The translations under genes were made by a program, and so were the position numbers. Source: Mytilisepta virgata (taxonomy: Eukaryota > Mollusca > Bivalvia > Mytilida > Mytilidae). Taken from it: 64,000 nt of DNA. Under the pieces are notes generated by a model, which saw only the letters and a list, made by a program, of their open reading frames with translations, ran no database searches and was not told the origin of the DNA. Positions 43,501-58,500 of the stretch are shown here, in pieces. Each line of letters begins with the position of its first letter. Position 1 is the stretch's first letter. Where the stretch lies: contig CM051516.1 of the NCBI GenBank assembly GCA_028015205.1, forward strand, positions 47,682,230-47,746,229, written 5' to 3'.

Positions 43501-46500
43501 ATATATATGGTTATAGGGTGGGGATCTCAATGGTTTTCAGAATATTTAGTATTTTATCATTTGAGGGGGTGGGGCATGACCCCCCCCTCAGACCACCTAT
43601 GGTACCAAATGATTTGTCTTATCATAAGGAGTAATAATATATATGGTTATAGGGTGGGGATCACAATGGTTTTCAAAATATTAAGTATTTTGTTATTTGA
43701 GGGGGTGGGGCATGACCCCCCCTAAGACAACGAAATGGAGGGTATAACATAATACCTCGCCACTTCGTGTGGCGGGGTATAAAAACTTCCGTCTATTTAG
43801 TATTTTATCATTTGAGGGGGTGGGGCATGACAACCCCTCAGACCCCCTATGGTACCAAATGATTCGTCTTATCATAAGGAGTAATAATATATATGGTTAT
43901 TGGGTGGGGATCTCAATGGTTTTCAGAATATTTAGTATTTTATCATTTGAGGGGGTGGGGCATGACCCCCCTCAGACCCCCCTATGGTACCAAATGATTT
44001 GTCTTATCATAAGGAGTAATAATATATATGGTTATAGGGTGGGGATCACAATGGTTTTCAAAATATTAAGTATTTTATCATTTAAGGGGGTGGGGCATGA
44101 CCCCCCCTCAGATCCCCTATGGTACCAAATGATTCGTCTTATCATAAGGAGTAATAATATATATGGTTATAGGGTGGGGATCTTAATGGTTTTCAGAATA
44201 ATAAGTATTTTGTCATTTGAGGGGGTGGGGCATGACCCCCCCTCAGACCCCCTATGGTACCAAATGATTCGTCTTATCATAAGGAGTAATAATATATATG
44301 GTTATTGGGTGGGGATCTCAATGGTTTTCAGAATATTTAGTATTTTATCATTTGAGGGGTGGGGCATGACCCCCCTCAGACCCCCCTATGGTACCAAATG
44401 ATTTGTCTTATCATAAGGAGTAATAATATATATGGTTATAGAGTGGGGATCACAATGGTTTTCAAAATATTAAGTATTTTGTTATTTGAGGGGGTGGGGC
44501 ATGACCCCCCCTAAGACAACGAAATGGAGGGTATAACATAATACCTCGCCACTTCGTGTGGCGGGGTATAAAAACTTAAATATCCAAGGTAACAGGTAGT
44601 ATTTCCAAGTTAAGATCACAAATGATCAAGTTATATCACTTTTCCCATAGACTTCTATAGTAAAATTTTGCAAAACCCCACCCCCTTTTGAGACCCCCAA
44701 AATATATGTTCCCTCCCACAGATTGAAAATTTTTTTTCGGGAGGCGCATCTAGGAATATGGGCCTAGCAAGTCGTATGATATCAAGCGATTCCGTCTATT
44801 GGTTTATGAGAAACGGTGCACACAAGTGTTCGAAAAAACGCGCCCGGAAAGAAGAAAAATAATAATAAGAATAATAAGAATAAGAATAATAAGAACTGAG
44901 CAAAAACAACATGTCTCCAAACTTCGTTTGGGAGACATAAAAATAGAAGAAAAATGAAAAATTCTTCCTCACAACGAACGTCTTCATTCATCTTTTCCTT
45001 CCTTCACAAGATTGTTGCATTTTTTCAATTAAAAAAATGCTATATACATGTAGCTGTCAAATTATTGAACAATATATATGTATTGATGAGCTTAGCATTG
45101 TCACATCAAACTTACTTCTTTTGCAGTTCTCTGTAAAAATATTTTCAGGGGTTGATAATCAAACAGATCAGCAAAATACAACATAGCTTCACTTATTGTT
45201 TTTTTAAGATTTATACGAAACTACATGAACATGAAACTTGAGGAAAGATTAAGTGAACTGAACACTATTGCTGGAAACATGTATAAAATGCAGAAAAAGT
45301 CATAAGTTCAATATGGCTTATTACATGTATTATTAAGTAGATCAAAATCAGGATTTGATTCTGTCAATTTCACATTCGAATTTAATCTTTATTCAACTTT
45401 TGTTTGATTTGTTATTTTAATTTACACTATCATATTCAAAGTTAAGAGACAAAATTCTATACAAAAATATGAATAAAAAAATAAATAATTATTGTTACAC
45501 ACATAAAACTTTCAAATATAAATGTCATATACAAAAACAAAATGTTGATTGAAATCTTTGAAAATATTATAGTACAATAGCTTTAAAGACCCACCATATA
45601 CCTGTAAAAATTTTATAAATTAAATTTGAGAATGAAAAAATGTGCTTAAGCATTCAATTTAAACTAATGCTTGTATAGTAAGAAAAATGAAGCAATTATT
45701 TTGTTATTCAATTCTTTAAGTGCAACAGAGAAACTGATTTTTTCTTCTTTGAATTGAGCCTTTACAGAAATATTGTGAGAGGGTGTTGAAACGTTGATGT
45801 GTATTTGTGGTAAGTCTCCCATCCCAACAATACAACCAACAACAAACCAACAAAATAATAGCGACATACCTGGATCTGTTAGAGAAATAATAAATGTATC
45901 ATATAATATGTTATCTAAATAATATTCAAATACAATTCTAACTATTTGACAAATAAAATATTAATTCCTAGCTTCTTATCATCACATGCCACTTTTTTTT
46001 TTCACCATTTTGCGAAAGAAAAATTAAACCAAAAATTTATTTATGTCTGTACTTAACAGAAAATTATAAACAGCATTGTTTTTTTTTAATTATGTTTTAT
46101 TCACTTTTAATCATTTGTTTAGTGTATAATACAAGCAAGGTGTTAACCATGTGCTCACTGAAACAATGTATTTGTCAACCATAAAATATTTGTAATGTCT
46201 ATGACACTTAATTAAACTTTTCCAAGAATTCATCTCCATTCATATTGACCCTCAAGCACAAACAATTAGATAATAACATGAAAAATTTTACAGTTTTAAC
46301 TGTTTTCACCTGCCCATATTTTTTTTAGAAGTAGGATGAAAATTTAGAAATGAATTTGTTATAATTTACAGAACAAACATGTTCTTAACTGAAAAAAAAA
46401 TATATGTTGTGACATGATCAGAATTTTCTAACATAATATCAATAAAAATTTACCTTCTTATTTTATATAAAGTTGACACTCAACAAGTAGTAAAGAAAAT

Positions 46501-49500
46501 ATGTTTTTCTACATATCTACTCTATTGTATGTACTACAAGACAGATATTAGTAATGGAATAAACTTACGTGTATTTCTTGTGGTGTTCTACTTTCTATCC
46601 AGGCATCAGCTATAGGTTTCCATCCAACTACATTATTATCAAGGTATACAATTCCCTACAGTATGCAATAAAAAATACATGTGTATGACAATGTCTTAAT
46701 TCTCATGGAAAGCCAGCACTTTCTCATGCTTGATAGAATATGGAAATTTCAACTGGAACAAATTTTTCATTCAAGAATTTCATTTTATGTTTTGAATTTT
46801 TTTCACTATGTATAATAAATTCTTATTTTACATAATAACTTAAATTGTGTACTAACAAAAAAGACTGATAATGTATCTAAAACATATATATTTTGCAAAA
46901 TATTGAAGAATTTTTTTAATAACACATGTAGAATAATACTGTTTAATTTATAAATTATATAAAATAGAAAATAACAATTACAGATTTAGCAATGGTTGAA
47001 GGTGAAGCATTGGCCAGGTTGTCTGTTTCAAACACTACAATAATATTCTCTGACAAAAACAACTTGTCACCATTCTTCAAGTGTAAAACCTGCAAATAAA
47101 AATATCAAAGTTAACTACAATTCTAATATAATTAGAGTTGTAACACTGATTTTCATTGGATAACATAAATAATTTCAAGCTATCAATTCTTCAATTGATG
47201 CCTTCTGTGATAATGGTACAGAAGAAGTATCACTTCCAGATTTAAAAAAGTTCTTAGTTTACTTAAAATCTTAACACTTGCAACGTCAATTGATGCAGCA
47301 AATATGGTTATCTGCATAATAAAATCTGTGGAAAACTACATATAACATTTATTTGTTCAAGATATTTTTGAAAACACATACATGTACATGTAAATAAGGC
47401 CATATAAATTAAATTTTAGTTTTATTTTCACTGCCCCCCCCCCCCCCTCCAAAACAAAAGGAGGAGGGTGCAATTTATTTTTTTTTTCTCTAATTTTTTG
47501 TCACTAAAAAAACTTATAAAAGGACGATATTAAAGCCCGTAATTTTCAAGTTGTTACTTAATTTGTTTTTCATGAATTCATCATCAACATTCATAAAAAT
47601 TGCCATTTTAAATCCAAAAACAACGACGATGACAAACTTCAAATGACCCACCATGTTTTGACATGTGGGCAACACGTGGTCGTAATCCGGATTCGGAATG
47701 GAACCTAATGAATGATTATTTAATTTGTTTCTTTCGTCTTTGAATTAGATCAATGTCAATTCATTTTATAGGTTAAATAAAAGGAATTATGAAGTAGAAT
47801 ATGTTTAATTTTGTAATATTAATTTAAATTGTATCCTCGTTATCTAACGCGAAACCGGAAGCATGGTTATACTAAACTTTACTTTGTTACTATCTTACCC
47901 TAACTTCCAGGTGCAAATGAAACGATTAAATTTGTTTAAAATTTTGTATTTATAACAATTATTTTTATGTTTTGGGTGAATAAACTTATTTGTTTTGAGG
48001 AATGGAAGACTCGATGATGACAAGGTTTACTGCATTTTAGAATAAAACTTCACTCCAGCCTTTGTCAGACCACTGATATGATTTGCCATCGTCTTATACA
48101 AGGGTCAAGGCAAAAGTACTGCCCAAATTTCCCAAGAAAGGCCCTCGTCTTATAGGACACGTAGCCTTAAGGGCGAGAATCAATGGTATAAAAGTTTCAA
48201 ACCAGTCTTCTTTACTGTTTTTAAAAGCAATAACACAAACAATTTTTTATCCATTTTAGTTTTTGATTTGATCAACAGTTTACATATTTATTACTGAAAG
48301 ACACAGACTGGTGTTGAGAAGGATATGAATTCAAATCCAAAACAGTTATTTTGACGATTGGGTTTAGATGTAAATTAATCTAAAAAATATTTTACTTTGC
48401 CTAAGTTATTTGTTTATTTGATGTACATGTTCATAAATTATTATGGAAATTGATCTCAACAACGAAATTTCTCTGTATATTGGATATTCATTAACTTCCC
48501 ATATCAAAAAACCTATATTAATACATTGTTTTTTTTGGTGGTTTTACTCAGTCTAACAGGAAAATTTCTTACAACAAAATCTGATAATATATTTATGCCA
48601 AACTCTACAATTCCAATCAAATTAACTCAATTGGAAATAAAAGAGAATTAGGGAAATAGCTCATCTATCAACTGGTCCATTTCATTTTAAGCTACCTTTT
48701 TGTTTATGGATATTTATGCATACATGTATATATGCAAGTCATAAACAGTAACTTGTTAATTAAATATTGTACCTTTTCCTCACTGAGAACAGAGTTAAAG
48801 TTGTCAGACCAGCCAGGATTTAGTGGGCCATCCAAGCATAACCAAGTAGTACTTTGATTCTGAAAATATAGAATATTCCATATAGCAAAATCTTCAGATT
48901 GAAACTTAAATTCTTTAGGATTTTTCATTAATTATCAAATATGGATCACAACTATTACAAAATAAAAGTTAATCATATTTAAATTGTCTGAGGAAAATAC
49001 CTCTACTAGTAAGAGAGTACTCAAAGCAATCATTTTTACATCACATCTATGATATGACTGAACGTAAGAAAATTGGGTAAAATAAATTGTTGCTTACATT
49101 TACAATATCACATTTACCATATTTATATAAGTAGCTTTATTCAATTCTTACAGGCACACTAGGTAGGGAGATGCAAATAGCTTCATGATAAGATGGATGG
49201 ATGAATTGTTGTTTAAGGTCCAGTGGCGGCCAGCTGCATATCAGGACGAGAACATGTTGATATGATAATGAATATGATCCCTGTTTTGTACCAGACTGAC
49301 ATGCTGAGCCGGATTTTTAATGTTTTAACTCACGAGGTAACTGTCCGCAGGAAGAAATATCACCCCACTCGGAGCTTCTTGATAAGAAATACTAACGTAC
49401 TAACCAGTATACACAATGTATCTATACTTTTTGTTTTTAGAGGAATTAAATCAAAAGTCTCTATGATTCATTAAGGTATGGAGATTCTGAAACAGAGGGT

Positions 49501-52500
49501 AAGACTCCTGATATTCTCTAAAAATTTAATCATTATTTACCCTGTTTGCCTTTCTACAAGATGATGTTACAATTCCATCAACCCAATCATGATTCTCTTT
49601 CAGATATCCAAACATGACAGAGTAGTCATCTACAACCATTGGGTTGATTCTGATGATCTTATGTTGTGATTCTGCTGGGTTGGAAGCTCGACTGGCGTGA
49701 GATTGACGAGAAGCACCACCTCTGATATTTGTACTGAGAGCATCAACCAAAGTCTGAATACAACTTGTTTTACCGCTGCCTGGTGGCCCTGCTACAATAA
49801 CTCCTAGAAACACAATACAATATATATATATGAGAAAATTTTACAAACCAGATAATTTGTTCTTTATAAAAGTAAATACCGGTCTAGTGGAGGCTTAATA
49901 ATGGGAGACTCTTGCATATGTCTATAAGTGGTGTCATCTTTTCTTGAGAGTTCTATACCAGCTAACTTGAAATTTTTTATGGAATGTCTAGGCCCATTGA
50001 AATGAATTGCAACTGGTTTTTAATAATTTTTCCATTTCAAATGTCCGAGATGGGTTTTGCATTCGATCCTTAAACATGTTTCACCAACAAATACTATGTG
50101 TTTGCATTTTGTGCAATACACTGCATATACAACATTTGAAGATCTGAGGTGGATTTTCATATTAGTTCATTATTTTGATTTTAGTTAAGCTACATAAATT
50201 TCACTACAAGTGGAACAGTTTCTTCCATACCCTTATATCTGTCTAGTGGTAATAATGACTGATTCTATCAACTTCATGAAAAATATATCACCCAATTTAA
50301 AACAGTTATATAGCACATCCACATTTAAAATACATTTTATATATATCAGGTGAATTTTTCATGAAGAATACGATAGAATTAAAAAAATTTTTAGTCGATT
50401 CAACTGCTTTTTTTAAAGAAACTGAAAAGAGAGATATATGTCCATTGTCGTATAAAACTAGTGCATACCATGATACACCTGGGATATTTCATACAACTGT
50501 TTACACCTGCTTGTCCAAGGTTCATGGGCAGATAACCCTTTCTCTAAAGCTTTATGTTTGAGGGCAAGGTCTACATCTATTCCCCTAGACTTGGCAGAGT
50601 ATGTGTTCTTCACTGGTGGTGGATCTGGTAATCCAGTAAATACATCATCTAATATGTTCTTAAATACTTTGTTATTCTGAAATACAAAGTCAAAACAAAA
50701 ATTCATCAAACGTTTCAAGTAGCATTCACCACTAAAAGTAAAAGACAACAAATGAAGATATAAATTTAGTATAAAACACTGGTAAACTAGTAACAAGTAT
50801 TTTCTTCTGCTTTTCTGTTGCTTTTAGGTAAAAACTTTGGCAAAAACTAAATATTTAATTTTCATATTTTAACTTTGTAACATTTTTCCAAGCAAATTTC
50901 TAAATTGAGAGTTCACACGTCTACTTTTATTTTACAATACTATGATTACCTCCTCTGTCATTCTAGGACATATAACTTCTTTGATCGTTTGACAGACAAG
51001 GGAATGTTCTAATTTGGCAGCCTGTGTCATTGGATTTGGTGTACCCATCTTTCTTTGTGTTGATGCCATTGTTAAGCCACCCATTTTCACTGCACTTGGT
51101 GCCACTGAAATAATACATCTAACATTTAAAAATAATACATTTAATCAATTTAATTTTTTCAACAGAATGATTTGAGTTATTTATGAAGAAGTAACAACAA
51201 ATTCAATTACCCTTGTTTCCCAAAAAAATGTTTACAAGTATGACTAGATGTAAATTTGATCTCAGTACTAACATTTAACACATGTATCCATTGCAAAACA
51301 ATTACCAATCAGTCACCAATAATCAGTTATTCCTGAAGTTTTAAATCTGTCTCCTTACAAAACAATTTTTCTGACAGTTATAATTAAAATATGCAGGTTA
51401 AAATTTTGTGCATATTGGTTTACATTACACTTATCATAGATCAATTATATCTGTTATCTTCTTTACGGCCAAATTCCAAACTTACATGTAACAGTCTGTT
51501 GTGGATTCACTACAGTTCCTGTTTTTAATCCTGCCACATTGTCTGAAGCTTGACTTTCTGATCTTGAAGTTTCCTCCCGTCTGGTATCCATTTTTTCTGT
51601 AAATTTATCATCTCTGATGAGTTTTTTCTTGATACATGCTCTCTTCAATACACCTGTCCAGGTAGCTATACCAAACAAATGGTGAGTTTGTGGTGGTCTG
51701 TAAATTAGAAAATGTTAAAATTTAATTTTAGGCTGATATGTCCTTTTCTTACAAGCAAGTCACAGTACTACAGTTTTATTTAAAAACTGTGTATTCCACA
51801 TAAAACTGATGAGTATACCAAAAATAAGGGAAATATATTTTATGACAATTTTTGAAAAATTTCTAATAATTTTTACTACATGTTTTCTTTCCTAACATTA
51901 TACTGCAATTAACAACCATTTGGAGATCCCAATTTTCTTTAGAATATATTTTACTGTTTTTCATTTTAATTCATTGTTTTTTTGCATTAAACATGGTAAA
52001 ATAAAACAAGTTACAGATATGTGATTGACATCAATGAGCAGCTGTAAGTAATATTTCTAGAAGTTAGAACCAAGTTTTCTTTTATGAGATATCTGATTAT
52101 TATTTGAAATGTACAGAATTTTAATAAAGATGAAACTTTTTCATTAAGTTTTCAGCAACTGATGTATGTGGGTCAAAATTTAATATATCAGAAAACTATT
52201 TCCCACGTCTGAGCTTCACTGATCACAAAAATCTGTTTGCATCTAAATTGAATTGCCTTTATTTTGACCAAATACTTACAGTTGGTTAATAGTCAGGTCA
52301 GAAAGTGTCTTCAACCTCACTCCAAGGATGTTTGGTACTTTGAAACCATATGATGCACATTTAGCCTTCAAAACTAGGCAGTAATCTGGTTTGACCAGGG
52401 ATACAGTTCTAAATATGGCTGCTACATAATTTGGCATCCTACATGATGGATGTCTGGCAGATGGGTTAGAAGTCATATGAAGAGCTAAGCCTTTTTTCAG

Positions 52501-55500
52501 TGTAATCTAAAAAAGAGTTATGAGACTGAAACTTTTTAAAATCAAATTATGCCTAAATGTGTTTCAACAGAAATAAATCTATTTGTGTTTCAGTTTTAGT
52601 GATATATCTAATTTTACAAATTATACATACTTTCTTCGCTTAAGACAAACTTTGTAATTATGGCTGTATTCAATAATCAAGATAAAATGATGTTACACAA
52701 CTGGTACTCACCTCTTGTCCATTGCTCAGTGAGGCATAAGCCTGTCTAGATTTAAGACCAGTCAATACTGATGTGACAAAGTCTAATATTACTGACATTG
52801 CTAGGTTGTTCAAGGACTGAGATTCATCAAAACAAGCCCAGCATCCATCCTGTGTAAAATACAAACAAAACAGTAAAAATGTTGTAAAAACAAGAGTTTT
52901 ATGATCAAAGATCATGAAAAGAAAACGAAAACATATTCTTGAAAATGATTATTTGTCTATGCAAATTTTGATAATCTGGATTGTTTGCACATAATGATAT
53001 AATTTATCATTATAAAATATAGCACTCTTTGATACCATGCTGGATGTTTCTATTTTTAACTTTCAAATTATATTGCCTTACCATGGCTGTTCCCTGTACA
53101 ATCTTTCCCATACCAGTAGTATCACTTTCTGGAGCACACTGTACCAACATTAGAAACTTCCCAAAAAGATTTGCAAGACCCTGTAAATATAAATCATATC
53201 TCATAATGCAATGACATATTGATCAAAATTCAAACATTCTTTGAATACCCATTATGACAACACGACATGATTTTTTTGTGCACTGTAAACTCCAAATTTG
53301 AAGGTTACTGTGATCCTTATAATACATATTATGAATACAAAAATTGGGGTCTTTTTTGGTACATTGTAAATTCCAAGACCCAGCAGTTACCTTGACTCTT
53401 TGAATAAACATCTTGACAACACAACACATTTTTTTAGAGCACTGTTAATTATAAGATATATTACCTTGACCGTCTCTGTCTTGCCAACACCACCAGGACC
53501 AACCAGATTGCTCCCTTGTACATTGTTCAGAGCCTGTGACATTGTCAGAAAACATCGTTCTGTCATTGGAGTTAAAGCAACTCCTGGTTCTGCACCATAG
53601 AACTCATTACAGTAGTGATAAGATGTATCCAGTATCCATATCAACGGTTCATGTTCTTCTTCTGTAAACATAAAATGTGTAAAAAGTCAGAAAACAATTC
53701 TAAAATTAGAAATAATCCTATAAAGTCCAGCAGCCTTATTCACAATAAATCTTAGGTGTAAATCCATTCTTAAATCCTCAGCATTTCAATTGGAATCACA
53801 TCTGTAATTATGTCAATGAATTTTTGCGAATAAGTCCACTAGGAAGTATTTTTTATTATATATAAAACTGAAATCACAATACAGAGCACTCAAATATAGA
53901 CACATATTATAAAACAGCTGTATCTTCTTTATCAAAATTGTATCTTATTAAATTTAACATGTTATTTCTTAGTTTTTTGTTAGTTTTTTTTTCTTTTTTT
54001 TCTGTTTTGTTTTGTTTTCTTTTAGTTATCTTCAGAATACATAGACAGATTATGAACAGTACTTCTTCAACAAAACAAAGGTTCTATCTATATGTATGCA
54101 AAATACAAGAATAGCTACAGATATAACAATAAATGGATAGGTAATATAGTGCTAGTTTGTTCAAGACAAAGCAAAGCAAACAGGTTTTAAGGGAGATAAC
54201 CACTTTGAGAAGAAAGATAACTGGTCTATAAGGGTAAAGAAGACAGACATCAGTTCTAAATTCCAAAAATAAGGAAACAAAACTTCATCCTGTTTAGAAA
54301 TTATTCCCAAAGGTAAGGTTAATGACTTATAAGGTTTTTCAACTTATATAATACATTTATATCAAAACATGTAATTTTCATTTATTTATTTACTGTTTTA
54401 TTTTTTTAAGACTGAGGACAGATATATATATTATTTTGAGTAATACTCATAGTCATACAATATACATATAACTTTTGACAAATAAAGTCTTGCATATAGA
54501 GATAAGTCCAAAATTGTTTAAAATCAAAGAAAATAACCCCCAAAAAGATTAGATTTACATGTAAAATACCAATTGAACAAAAAGCTAAAGCAAAAATTAT
54601 CTAAAAGCAGTGCTTTTATGTCAAGGGACAACTCCTTAGTATAAAAATAATACAGTTTTACCGTTAAGGAAGGGTCTGGGTTCATTTATACTGTGTGACT
54701 ATTCAGGATAAAAACACTTTCACCATGACTTTACAAATACTGGAAAATGTGTATCATGTCTGGAGTGATGGTGAAGAGACATAGCAAAAAGGTGCAAGTG
54801 GAAGAGGCAAACATTATGTGAATAGGTGCTAAATTTGCTTAAAATATGTAATATTCATTTGTACAAGATCTATTTGAAATATTCAAATTGTAACACTACT
54901 CTACTAATCATAAGCATAATGCATAAAAGTTTCCAACCACCTATGGTGGATTCTTACTTATTTGTAAATCCGTCAAACTAGTATGACTCGCCGTTTCCTC
55001 GGCAGTCGTGGAAGTCTCTTCTAATTCTAAAGCTATAAGTTAATATCATAAAAATACATCTATTTCCACAGAAACTACACTTTAATATTCAAATTCATGA
55101 AATTTCCTTTTCATCTAAAAATTCAAGGAGTTTTGCCAATCTCCACCTAGTAATTTTAATGACAATACTATTATAGTAAGTTACTGGGATTTCTTGACAA
55201 GTTTAAATAGAAACCTTCATCTGCACAGAATGTAATAAACTAATAGACTGACAAGTTAGATCCACAACCAATAGTTTAATGATATTAGTCTTACTTGTAA
55301 ATATAACAAAAGGCAACCATATTAAACATTTTAGTTTACAAATTCACAAATAAAGTCTAAAGGTATTGAATAAGACAGGAAATCACAAAATTAATAAATC
55401 TACTGTGAATTAAGTTATTTTCGTCAGCATCAATTTTTGTGGTTTGGAAATAAGGCATTTTTGCAAGATTTTAATTTCCTGTATTTTTAATTTCAACAAA

Positions 55501-58500
55501 CGATGAAACGAAAATCTGTTGGAATGGGTTTAACATCAGAAGATAACTATACAGTTTTTTGGTTGATAGATTTCCTTTGAAGCATAATCAATGACTTATT
55601 TCATCTTATACATTAAATAACCATGTAGGGCTTAATCACAACATAATGTTGCAAAAAAAAACTATTCATAGTTTGGTTCTTAAATTCATGGATTGATCTT
55701 TCCATAAAAATTCACAAAAGAATTCTGGCCACAAAGAAGTATTTCACAGTATTTCATCTGGTATGTATAAGACTATCAGTCTTAAAGTCTTATTTTTCAT
55801 TATATAACAATTTAAAAATTGATTCTTGCAAGAATATGATTTGTATTAAGATGAATAAACTGATAAATTTAGTCACATAATCCTAATAATATGGCTCTTG
55901 TCTTACAAATATATTCAACATTTTACTTTAATAAAAGACAATCATTAAAGAAAAATAAAATTGTATAAACCTACATACATTGTAACTGTCAAAAAAATTA
56001 TTTTTTTTATAATAACTGGGATGGATGAATTATTGTTTAACGTCCAGTGGCAGCCATTAAGTGCATATCAGGACAAGAACATGTTGATATCATATGAATA
56101 TGATCTCTGCTTTGTACTAGACCGACACGCTAAGCTTGATTTTCTAGCTCAAGAGGTAACTCTCTGCAGGAAGACACATCACCCCATTTGCACACATTAT
56201 ACTGACTCCAAGCGGACCTGTCCTTTGCCCTTACTCCTAGATGCCCCAAGTTTGGCGGAGAAGCAGAAAATACCAATTTTAATGTCTTGGAATTGACCTG
56301 GCCGGGCATTGAACCTGCCACCTTCTGCACTGGATGCGAGCACACTACCATGAGACCACCGAGAGACAGTTATAATAACTGGGGAAACTTTATCAACCTA
56401 CCAACAGGGTGATAGTAACATCTAACACTTCTCCTCCATTCAAAATCTGTAGCTTCTCGTAATTTTCTGTTGCACATGTTATCTAAAACATCTCTCAGGT
56501 ATAATGATTGCTGAAAAATAATTAATTCAACAATGTAAATGCATAAGATATATAAACAGATCAATTGCAAATAACACACACATACACAAATGTAATAATG
56601 ATTTAATTTTTGAATCAGAACAAAGGAATTCATTAAAATCAAAGTGCTAACGTTAATATTCCTTAATCTTACATTATAGGGTATTGTAAGAGTTGTCTCC
56701 CATCACCACATATATTAACTAATTCTTTTCTTATTTATTTTAATTTGTTTTAAGTTCCAGATATCTACACAGCTTCAATAAGTCTATATATTTCATGAAT
56801 ATTGTTCAAAGTTATTATTTTTCAGCTTAGATTTAAATCATTTAGGGGAGATACCAAAATTTCTGAATTTCTCCATTATATCTATGTAAAATTTCATATT
56901 TTACAGGGCCCTCAAATTATGGACATAATCCCGACAATAAAGAGCAAATTTGTTTGTCTATAACATACTGAAATAACTCTTACATAGTATTTAGCCCCAT
57001 AGAATGGACTAACCAATTCTCTAATTGTGGTGACAGATTTTATATCTATAGATAACTTACTGCAACCATGCATTCTAATCTAGCCTTATGTACTGGTAAC
57101 ATAGGATCATCTATTGTTCTCCAAGATCCTCTGGTCAGTACAGAGGTCAGTTTAGATGTATGGATAGAATATCTCTTCAGTGCACCATATAAAGCCTTCC
57201 TGTCATACTTAATCTCTGATATGCCAATTTCACACTCCTTGGTCCAGAAATACAGCATGCCAATCTTACACACCTGGGCTGGATACTGTAAAATGAAAGT
57301 AAAACTGGATACTGTAACAAAGGAATTCATTAAAATCAAAGTGCTAATGTTAATATTCCTTAATCTTACATTATAGGGTATTGTATGAATTGTCTCCCAT
57401 CACCACATATATTAACTAATTCTTTTCTTATTTATTTTAATTTGTTTTCAGTAAAATGAAAGTAAAATGTTTGATCAACTTTAAATATTCTTAAAATACA
57501 TGGAAAAATTTCTGTAATTTAATTTTTTCAAATTTTATTTGTAAACATAATTTTTAAAGTCATTTTTAGCTCATTCAAGTTAACAGTTCAATGTCCAGTT
57601 CAACCCTTTAAAGTACCTTAGAGGGCCATTCATCCATGACGACCCCGGTATTACAATCCTGGATGATGCTTATATTCATTTCTTTAATGGTTCTAGCAGT
57701 TGATTCACTTAGAGACTGCAGCCATACTTCAACACCATCTGTCAATTTCACCTATAATTATAAATTTTTCAAAGATGGAAACAAATTATACGATAAATCT
57801 AAAAGAATCAATGCATTTTTCTAAAATAAATAAATAACCCTAGTGTGTATTTTATCCTTAATATTTATAATCAAACATAAATAATGAAAAAAATTTTCAT
57901 TGTATTGGGCATGCTGCTGATTACATCAAAACTTTAGAAGATCAAAATTTATTATTATTATGGAGAAACTGTATTAAAAAACAGCTCTGTTAAAAATAAA
58001 AATAAAAAATTTTGTAAACAAACCTTATCTTTGAGTTGAATTGTCTCCCCTTCAGAACTAGATATGGCCACTGCCTCATACAAGATGACATCTTCAATAA
58101 TTCCTTCTGATGGCAAGTAAGATGGTCCATGCTGCATTACACTAGGATTTAAACTCTATAAATACATATCAAATTCTATATAAATTTCAGTAGTAATTTT
58201 TATGTTTTTCTTGTCTAATAACTTTTTCTGAGGTTAACATAACTTGGAAAAATTACATTTTTGCACTACAATATTTTAAAAATTATAAAAGATTCAGAAA
58301 CATTTTTTTCACAAAATATTTTGCTCTTTTGTATGGAACATAAATTATACAAAAACACCTATAATAGTTATTACATACAAATTATTTTCTCCTCAAACAG
58401 GATAAAACTTTTATGATTCACTGGGAGGTCTTTGATGGTAAAATTTTTATTTAAAATGTATTTATTTCTCAATAATATCATTTCAAACATGAATTAAAAC

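Noticed and set aside
43769..44401. 210-codon plus-strand open frame
   Set aside because: It is composed entirely of the 136-bp satellite; the repeated peptide follows the repeat period and has no independent start context.
43316..44577. CRISPR-like array
   Set aside because: Units are contiguous with no unique spacers and the genome is eukaryotic; it is a satellite.
56130..56351. Possible tRNA gene
   Set aside because: A-box and B-box belong to the SINE head; no cloverleaf or anticodon stem could be made and the unit has a SINE body and target duplications.
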